A stretch of 64,000 nt of DNA from Cryptomeria japonica (taxonomy: Eukaryota; Streptophyta; Pinopsida; Cupressales; Cupressaceae): the NCBI RefSeq assembly GCF_030272615.1, contig NC_081406.1:483383900-483447899 (forward strand), in the 5' to 3' direction. The notes under the pieces are model-generated. The model saw only the letters and a list, made by a program, of their open reading frames with translations. It ran no database searches and was not told the DNA's origin. A program made the translations under genes and the position numbers. Positions 56,391-64,000 of the stretch are shown piece after piece; within the stretch, counting starts at the first letter, position 1; every line of letters starts with the position of its first letter.

Positions 56391-57770
56391 TTTAACAAAA
56401 GAACCAGGAAGATTGTGGAAAGTGTTAATGTGAAAGTTGATGAGTATTCTAACAGATCTGATGATACTAGAAAATCTGATGCAGTAAAAGAACAAAAGAT
56501 AGTGATCATTGAACTGAAAGTTCAAAATGATGTTGAGCAGAATAGTGTGGAGGATACTATCCAACCGGAAGATGAAGATGAAGAAGAAGAACAAGAAGAA
56601 ACTTCTATATCAGAACCAATTATACCTAGATATGTAAAGTTGAATCACTCTGCAGATCAGATAATTGGAGATAGGAATGCTAGAGTACAAATAAGAAGAA
56701 AGATCAGAGAAAGTGCTTGTCTGATTTACACAGTTGAACCTAAGACAATGAGGGAATCTCTCAAGGATGATGATTGGATAAAGGCTATGAATGAAGATCT
56801 TGACCAAATAGAGAAGAACAACACTTGGTAACTTGTCCCCATACTAGCTGATAAAAATGTGATTGGTACTAAGTGGGTATTCAGGAGCAAATTGAATGAA
56901 GATGGTGAAGTGATTAGGAATAAGGCTAGACTAGTTTGCAAAGGATATGCACAAGAAGAAGGTGAGGATTATGGAGAAACCTTTATACCAGTTGCTAGAA
57001 TTGAATGAGTAAGAATGCTACTTGTATTTGCAACATTCAAAGGATTCAAGGTATACCAAATGGATGTTAAGTCTACATTTTTGAATGGAATTCTAGAAGA
57101 AGAGGTTTACATTGACTAAAAACAAGGACATGGTGTGTAAACTGCATAAACCTTTATATGGGTTAAAGCAAGATCCAAGGGAATGGTATGAAAGATTCCA
57201 TTCACACCTGATAAATATTGGATTTCAAAGAACCAGTGAGGACAACAAAATTTACTTGAAGATATAAGGAGACAAGTTATTGATTGTAGAAGTGTTTGTA
57301 GATGATATCATATTTGGAGGAGATGATGACATGAGTTTAACTTTTGCAGAAGAAATGAAAAAGGAATTTGAAATGTCTTTGATAGGAGAAATCAAAGTTT
57401 TCATTGGTTTGTAGGTCCAACAGATGAAAGGAGGAATCTTTATCAATCAGTCTAAGTATGTGAAGGAGGTATTGAAAACATTTAGAATGGAAGACTGTAA
57501 ACCAGTTAGAACCCCTATGGTTACTGGTTGCAGCTTATCCAAGGAAGATGATTCAGATCTAGTGAATAAAACTAAGTATAGATCCATGACTGGAAAGCTA
57601 CACTATGTTGTTCATAGAAAACCAGGCATTGCTCATGCAGTTGGTATAGTGGCTAGATTTAAGGAAAATCCTAAAGAGACTCATATGGTGGCAGTGAAGA
57701 GAATTTTCACGTATCTTAGAGGAACTATTGATTATAGATTATGGTATCCATACAAAGGAAACTTCTCTTA
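56391..57770 (+). pseudogene. G reverse transcriptase
   Basis: An acidic linker (EDEDEEEEQEE), then [55 protein letters not shown] and QMDVKSTFLNG; a frameshifted middle (57110-57290); the intact FVDDIIFGG catalytic box (about 57294); and FEMSLIGEIKVFIGL. The C-terminal MEDCKPVRTPM, SMTGKLHYVVHRKPGIA and YLRGTIDYRLWY blocks follow in the same frame from 57424. Stops at 56829, about 57007 and in the middle inactivate it. Confidence 0.9.
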
Positions 57771-58350
57771 TAAGGTATTCATAGATGATGATTGGGAAGG
57801 TAATATAGATGACCGGAAGAGCACAACCAGGGGTGCATTCTTTCTAGGAGAAAGACTGGTATCCTGGGCTAGTAAGAAACAAAGTTGTATTTCTCAATCT
57901 ACAACAAAAGCAGAGTATGTGGCTGCATCTATGAATAATACTCAAGCAATATGGATGAGACATGTATTGGAAGGATTCAAGGAGACTATGATAGAACCAG
58001 TGGTCATATATTGTGATAATACAAGTGCAATAAGTATTTCAAAAAATCTTGTATTTCATTGTAGAACAAAGCATATTGAACTGAGTATCATTTTCTAAGA
58101 GAAAGAGTGCAGGAAAAGCAAGTCAGGATGGATCATGTGTCAAGGAGAAGTTGGTTGAAAGTTTCACTAAGCCATTTCCTAAAGAAATCTTTGAGTATGT
58201 TAGAGGCAAGATATGGGCTATACATCTACAAAAGGTCAACTAAGATATTGTTGCAACATCAATCCAGTGGACTAATTGAAGATATTTCACTATGGATTGA
58301 TGAGACAAGGACTACTCCTTAGAGGGAGGAAAAAAGATGAAGAAAACACT
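57771..58350 (+). pseudogene. G RNase H
   Basis: VFIDDDWEGNIDDRKSTTRG (Asp), TTKAEYVAASM (Glu), VIYCDNTSAISISKN (Asp) and HCRTKHIEL form a complete copia RNase H up to 58098. A frame change follows, with residual C-terminal tail to about 58320. It is homologous to the domain in F at 2032-2472. Confidence 0.88.
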
Positions 58351-58579
58351 AGGAATAGAAGATTAATTTAACACTTTGTACCTTTGGAATTTTTGTCAAA
58401 GGGGGAGAAGAAAAGTGATAGGGGGAGAATTAAAGCAAAGGGAGAAGTAAAGTAAAGGATGAGAAGAACAGTTAAGTACAACAGCCATAACAGTTAGTGT
58501 TCTAGTTTTGCATGATAAGCTTTTGATGAGCTTTCGGTATTGCTAATTTGGTGTTGCCATCAATGTCAAAGGGGGAGAT
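58351..58579 (+). promoter_or_regulatory. G 3' tail with multiple polypurine tracts
   Basis: caaagggggag at 58397-58407, agggggagaat at about 58420, an 'aaagggagaag' copy near 58438, and the terminal caaagggggagat at 58567-58579 in the 'gttgccatcaatgtcaaag' context, directly before the 3' LTR. Confidence 0.87.
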
Positions 58580-60011
58580 TGTTGGCATAACTGATGAAGA
58601 TAATGATGGGGAGATTGTTGGCATATGAAGATGTTGATGAGATGAAGATGACTGGTAAAGTTGATGGAGATTGTTGGCTAGATGATGATGATATAATTGT
58701 AAGTTGTTTGATGACTTTATTTGTGTTGTCATTGATGGCAACCATGTTTTTTGAGTCATTTAAGTCATCTAGACCTACCAGTATAGCCTAACCGGTAGAG
58801 GAATGTGTTAGACAAAAAAATTGCTATATTGTTGTAAACTGGTAAATAGGAATAGAGTGATGATCAAGAGACTGGTACAAATGATCGGTGAATAGGTAGA
58901 TGTTGCAGAGTGTTGAAGACAAGAACATGCACCTATGTTCCAAACTGCATTAGCAAATTCAAAGTATTAAGTGAGTTATGATTGACTGTCATGAACTTTG
59001 TGATCTTTAACTGGTAATGATTTAAGGTTTGGCAGTGGATCTTATCATGTTCATAACTTAGTGATGATGTGTCAAAATCTGTGTGTAATGATAAGATGGT
59101 GTTTGACTGCATACACAGATCAAATTTCTTGGGAAACAACAAATTTCTTATTAGAATGTGACAAAGGGTTTGATTTCTTATCAAATCGATGTGTGGTGAT
59201 GTGCAGTGATCATTCAATGGTGGAAATTATCTAGAAATTTGTTGGAATGATCTATAATGTAAATTTATTATATTTTGAATGTAGTTAGGGTTATGTAACT
59301 GATCTAATTGAAAAATATATTTAGGGCTAGTTGGGGAAGAGATTGTGTTGGTATTTTGAGAGAAGGTATTGCCAAACCAGATTGAAGTGTCTACATGTGT
59401 GTAGCAGAGATTGTGCTAAAAAGCAGTACTAGCAAGTAAGGAAGTGATGTGATCAGATCATTTGCCCTGTTGTTCCCTAATAGTTACAACAGTTTGAAAT
59501 CCCTTAACCGAGTAGATCCTAACAGGTCTTACATTGTAAATATCTTCATCGGGTGGCTCATTTACTTGAGTTTAAAATCCTCTAACAAGGTTACTCGTAA
59601 TAGGGTAGATCTCCTAATAGGGACAAGGTAAAATCCCTTGACCGGGTGACTCCTAATAGGGTATGCTCTTAATCGGGCATATTGTAAGCTCCTAACCGGG
59701 CTAGACCTTTAACCGAGCACATTCCAAAAGAGTGCAAATATTTTGTGGGTGCTAATTCCCATTGTGTTTTTTCCCATTTGGGATTCCATGTGAAAAATAT
59801 CTATGTTCATATGGTGGTTGCATTGTTGATTTGTGCATTTGATATCTTTACATTGTTTGTGTAATGATGAACACTTGAATGAATGGTTTAGTAAATCTGC
59901 TTATGAAGATTGTTTGAGTAGTTACTGGTACATTTTTTTGAAGTATTGTAGAATTGTTTAACTACTAATTCTGCCTCATCTCTCAGGAGTTACCGGATCC
60001 TCATAATAACA
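58580..60011 (+). repeat. G 3' LTR
   Basis: 1432 bp, TGTTGGCATAAC...CATAATAACA, followed by the tggtg duplication. It matches the 5' LTR with scattered substitutions and small gaps. Confidence 0.94.
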
Positions 60012-60016
60012 TGGTG

Positions 60017-60540
60017 TCCTTTGTTTCAATGAAAGTTGCAAAAATTATTGTCATTCCACCAACTTGTTTTGACTTGACGCTCATAATTTCTTTCTTATGG
60101 TAAGGTAATCAATTTATTCACAAGAAGAGTCTTCAAAGCTTATTCCAATGGTTCCCCAATGTTTGTGAATTTCCTATGCGGATTCGAGAAGAAAGACTTG
60201 GGTTTACTACTCTCTTGATTGTTGTTGTTTGGCACTTGACTTGATCAGTTGAATATTGGTTTTTCGTTTGTTAGCATTGATATCATCATTTCCTCCATTG
60301 GTAATGTTCCTATTCTTTGATGAGAAATTAGGTTTGTCATTGTTATTGTTATCATTATTGTTATTGTTGTTGTAATTGTTGTTGTAGGAACCGTTGTCTT
60401 CAAAATCTGATTCACTTTAACATCCTTATAGTGACATGATAACTCTATTTGTAGAAGTGATATTAAAGAGAAGGAAACTTCCAGGACAACATATGACAAG
60501 GTTTGATTAACCTTCTACACTTTGGACTTATTCAAAATCC
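60017..60540 (-). pseudogene. gypsy2 gag fragment right of element G
   Basis: On minus: a poly-Asn linker encoded by an AAC/AAT repeat (60340-60400; SDFEDNGSY then Asn-rich), SFFSNPHRKFTN, and the finger start CNFH*NKGHH at about 60070-60030. The part further upstream may be decayed gag (ELSCHYKDVKV in another frame). I cannot follow gag beyond about 60540; its N-terminal capsid part is missing or unrecognisable. Confidence 0.68.
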
Positions 60541-61329
60541 ACGTAGGTATACCTTTGTGAACTAAATTCACACTTTTAAAAGATAAATCCACAGCAAACT
60601 AGTCCAAAAACTAGTGGATCTAATCAACTTAAAACTAACTGAAACAAAGGAATGAAAATTGTATTCATGTTTAGTATTGACCTACAAAATATGTAATAGA
60701 CAACCTTGATCTATACCAGTGCCTTATCCAAGGTCATAGAGTCATTTAAGTTCAAACAATACTCCCACAATCAAATATCTCTACATATCCCACTAGTTTG
60801 GCTTTTGTAGATCCCTATATATGCTTGACACACATAAGAATTTATTCATACCAAATTAAACTATGCTCATCAAGATTAAAAATATCTCACAAGGAATTTA
60901 CAAGTAGAAGTGATTCCCACATATTTAATTCCCCTCCTGAAGATAAAAGCTAAGAAACATATCTACTGAAAGTTGCCTTACAACCCCTATTCAAACGAAA
61001 TAACCCTGGATTATTTAGAATGAAATAGTAAACACTTGCAAACACATTTGAAGACAACACAAAGTTTTAACTCAAACCAATGGTCTGTATATTGATATTT
61101 TCTTCAAAAAAGTATTACAAGAAACCTTCGAATGTTCTCCATTAAAACTTGGAAAAGCTCAGATAAATTTCTGCAGCGTTTTCTTACAATTCTTTGTGAT
61201 CCCTTTTCTACTAGTCTTGGTATCCATTTATAACAATATGCATGCATACAAAGCTTTGGAATTTCCTAGGAGAGTTTGTTACAATCATTACTTTTCAAGA
61301 AGAAGTTACAAAATCTTTTAAAAAAATGG
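60541..61329. other. Unassigned noncoding stretch
   Basis: AT-rich with no supported gene on either strand. It lies between gypsy2 gag and the long minus-strand ORF to the right and may be the latter's 3' untranslated region. A purine-rich minus-strand stretch (cttcaggaggggaatt) near 60930 could be a polypurine tract, but no LTR pair is available to test it. Confidence 0.4.
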
Positions 61330-64000
61330 TTACAAGTCCTTTTCAACCTCCACAACTTCTTCTGCTTGTTGTCCAGTTGCAACCTCTTCTAACTACTCTA
61401 CATCTTGTATGGCATATTTTCTTGTCCACTCATTATATACATCATCAACTGGCCACACGAAGTTAATCAATTTTTCTTTTGCCTTGGCTAACCTTTTCCA
61501 AGAATTCCTCATTTTGTTAACCTCTGAATTGAGAAAACCATAATGAGATTTAATTCTCTCTATCTCCTCAATTGTTATGACAAAAAAAGGAAGCATCTTC
61601 TGAGTTAATAATTCCTTTTATTCTAACTGACAATTTGGCTTCTAATTCCTTAAGCCATACTTGTTTGTCCTTCAATTGAACTGGGCTAGCAAAACCCCCT
61701 AAAATTAAATCAAATACTTGATCAGTGTACTCTTTCTTGTACAAATTGATCTTCCTATCTACATTATCTATTCCTTCTGCTAATTTTACTAGGTCCTTTG
61801 TGGTATCACAAATGGATTTGATAATAGGATAAGCCCCTGCTTCATCATAGGATACACAAATAAGCTCCAAATCCTGTTCTCTAGGCTTCCACTTGTCAAA
61901 AATAGGCATTAAAATGGCCTTGTCTCCATTAAGTTCATCCCACATATCTAAAATCTTGCTCATGTTGTTATACAATAATGAGCCCCCCATGGTGTCGGCA
62001 AAACTTGAAATTGTAGCCCTTACTCTTTCTTCATATTTCTTTGCATATGAGGCTTGAGCCTGTTTTAAATCCTCCAACTCATGAAGAGTGATCTCAACCA
62101 ATTGAGAGCCAAAAGGTGTTGGAGATGGTGGGAACTCAATAATGGGGCTGGTAGGTGGAGGTCTTGTAGGGGAAGAGAAGATCATCAGTGTCAAAGACTC
62201 ACCTCGATGGTACTGTCCTGCCAACTGGCTTTGTAACTTGGCAATGATGCTATCTTTACCCCTTACCTCTTCCTTGGCACTATTATAGGATTTTAAAACT
62301 ATCTGTAGCTTAACCTGGAGATCTGCCTTTTCCCTAGCCTCCCTTTCTGCCACTGCAACACTAAACTTTGTAGTCTCTAGCACAGTGCTAGCAGCTTCCA
62401 CTACCCTAGTGCTCTGAACTCTTTTTACTATCATTCCACCAAGGTAACTTGACCCTAGGGTGTTCTTATTTCTCTTATTTTCATGTCTTTTAAGAGACCA
62501 CATGACCAGTGTAGCATTGTCTTTGCTGAAAGTGAATCCCTCCATAGGTTTGGTCTCTTTTCTTACTGCCTCTAAAACCAAGGCATCTACTATGTCCCAT
62601 TCGGGGAGAATGAGTAGCCCATCCTGTGCTATCATGTCTCTTCCCTGCTCAGGAGTGATGGTCTTAAACTCATCAGCCATTTCTTGCTTTATCTCTTCCT
62701 CCACCACAGCTGGATTTCTGTGAGGTTACTCACTTTTCCTCTTTTCACACCTAACATTAAACTTATCAATGTTCTTCTTCCACACAAATTGCATGAAAGC
62801 TCCTGATGTGAAAAAGTTACCATCAGCCAAGAAATCGTCACTGGCCTATTTGATCTCAGGGTCCCATTCCTGGCCTTTGAACTCATCAGCAGTGATGTTC
62901 ATTTCAGCAGTATGGGGCTCTTCTAGCATTCCCTCTTCCACTTCATCATATGTATATGCTATCTCTCCAAGGCTGCCTAACTACAACAGTTGCTCAGCTA
63001 TTGCCTATTCAACTCCTATATTTATAGGGGATTGAGATGGAGAGTACAAAGGTTCATCAGATTGTATTTCTTTTCCCACTCTTTGTTTCTTTGGGCTATC
63101 TTGAATGTCAATGACATCCTGTATCTTCCTCTTCCCCTTTGAAGTAGAGGGTTCCCTTGTTGTAGGAATCAACACACTGTAGTTGGACTTCTAATAAAAC
63201 AGTGTAGTCACCAGGAGGGATTTCTCTAGTGGATGCAGACCTACTTAGAACCAGTCTTGCTTTCTTAGGGTTGTTTTTAATTACAACCTCCCTCTTTTCT
63301 TTCAAAGTCTACTTAAAATCCTCAAAACAAAGAATTAGAAACTTTATCTTCTCCTCAAAAGGGTGGAAGCTAGACAATGGGTCATAGCTGGTATCAAATT
63401 GGTGTACAAAGTCTAAGGCTTTTTTATAAGCCACCCACTTTTCCTTCCTTGGCTCTTGCTCATCTAAATCAAACTCATTCCCAATGAGGTCTTTAGGAAA
63501 CTAGAATTGATGGGGTTTACCTCTGCATATTGCCCTCTTTCTAAACATGTCATTGAGGAAATCTTTAGGGTTAGCACACTGGGATACTGTAGTTGACAAA
63601 TGATGCGGTTGAAGGAAATCTTCAAAACACTTCCAACCTCCTTTAATTATCACAAATTGGTGTGCTATGGTAACTGTAGGGAAAATGGACCCTTTACCTT
63701 TGCCTGTTAACTCTGCCTCCTGCACACCACCAATCTATCTGAGGATCTCTGCTATTCCCACTTTAAGAGGGACCTGATAGGGTAACACAAATGGAGTGCC
63801 TGTGAAACCATAAACTCTAAAAACTATGGAGACAGGGTATAAGTAAATATCACCCCAACTGTGGACAATTTTAACATCTCAGCAGACTCTTTTGGCCTAA
63901 TGAATTCCAAAAGAACCTTAGGGACTCTTGGATTCTCTGAACAGATAAGAGTCCTAATCTTAGATGCAAAACACTTATCAAACTTTAAGAAGCTTGCATC
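61330..64000 (-). pseudogene. Long unrecognised retroelement-like ORF (runs off the window)
   Basis: Minus-strand coding sequence of at least 870 codons with a few stops and frameshifts. Largest intact part is 62707-61568 (379 codons). Order: RTLICSENPRVPKVLLEF at the edge, VYGFTGTPFVLPYQVP (about 63800), FVIIKGGWKCFEDFL (about 63640), NNPKKARLVLSRS (about 63260), an acidic middle, MWSLKRHENKRN (about 62490), a coiled coil (VVEAASTVLETTKFSVAVAE, DLQVKLQIVLKSYNS), a Pro-rich hinge (SSPTRPPPTSP) and a helical C-terminus (ELEAKLSVRIKGIINSE). No enzyme motif is visible. It could be the ORF2 of another E-like element, or an Ogre-type extra ORF upstream of gypsy2 gag; the layout allows both. Confidence 0.6.

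Larger units (their letters stand above)
51770..60011 (+). mobile_element. Copia element G (Sirevirus-like), full length, with an inserted LINE
   Basis: LTRs 51770-53189 and 58580-60011, perfect tggtg duplication (51765-51769 and 60012-60016), Met-tRNA primer site, gag, protease, integrase, RT, RNase H and repeated polypurine tracts in copia order. Native length without the LINE is about 7.3 kb. It has many stops and an integrase deletion, so it is inactive. It is close to element F in protein sequence. Confidence 0.95.
4658..60540 (-). mobile_element. Ty3/gypsy element gypsy2 (Tat/Ogre-like), split by E1, E2 and G
   Basis: Pieces on the minus strand in order: gag (60540-60017, then 51769-51600), protease and linker (51432-48940), RT (24754-23727), two RNase H regions (23726-22561), integrase (22560-21583) and 3' LTR (21500-19527 and 5868-4658). 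Continuity across E2 is shown by the caggg duplication. Across G it is shown by the tggtg duplication and by a gag zinc finger whose residues lie on both sides of G. Domain order RT, RNase H, additional RNase H, integrase, together with a DGG-type protease, places it in the Tat/Ogre group. The 5' LTR is not identified; the span end is where recognisable gag stops. Confidence 0.72.

Noticed and set aside
1-64000. tRNA genes suggested by TGGTATCAGAGCC-type sequences
   Set aside because: These are primer-binding sites immediately beside LTR ends, not tRNA genes; no cloverleaf surrounds them.

Overview
This window looks like intergenic DNA from a large plant genome. It consists almost entirely of retrotransposons inserted inside one another, most of them broken by stop codons, and I found no intact host gene, tRNA, rRNA or CRISPR array. 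The lineages present (Ty1/copia of Sirevirus-like type, Ty3/gypsy of Tat/Ogre-like type with an additional RNase H, and plant L1-type LINEs) show it is a land plant. The AT-rich, old, densely nested repeats would fit a gymnosperm, but the sequence does not prove that.

Nesting, from outside in. (0) Positions 53-251 are a Ty3 reverse-transcriptase fragment, flanked on the left (1-52) by the end of another element's LTR. (1) Copia element F (minus strand) starts at 252. (2) A Ty3 element, here gypsy2 (minus), enters F at 4658 and runs in pieces to about 60540. Three other elements sit inside it: E1 (5869-19526, minus) in its LTR, E2 (24755-48934, plus) between its protease and RT regions, and copia element G (51770-60011, plus) in its gag. 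(3) E1 carries a 7.1 kb LINE (6765-13888) in its 3' LTR. E2 carries a 4.5 kb TG...CA insertion (26127-30625) in ORF1 and a complete Ty3 element, gypsy3 (33050-46259), in ORF2. G carries a short 5'-truncated LINE (54082-55016). Target-site duplications read directly from the sequence support most of these boundaries: caggg for E2, atgct for the 4.5 kb insertion, gtaaa for gypsy3, tggtg for G, aaacaag for the first LINE, a near-perfect 5-mer for E1, and about 11-15 bp for the second LINE.

The most interesting part is the pair E1 and E2. With their nested insertions subtracted they are about 6.53 and 6.46 kb. Each has two LTRs, an initiator-Met-type primer site and a polypurine tract, but no protease, integrase, RT or RNase H. 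Each instead encodes an ORF1 (coiled coil plus CCHC knuckles, no capsid domain that I can see) and a long ORF2 of unknown function, and both ORFs are recognisably homologous between the two copies. They look like one non-autonomous retrotransposon family with its own conserved proteins, presumably mobilised by Sirevirus-like partners such as F or G.

Two further points stand out. The LINE family carries an extra ORF downstream of the ORF2 RNase H. The two Ty3 elements place their additional RNase H on opposite sides of the RT. The right end (about 61330-64000, minus) holds most of another long, unrecognised ORF.
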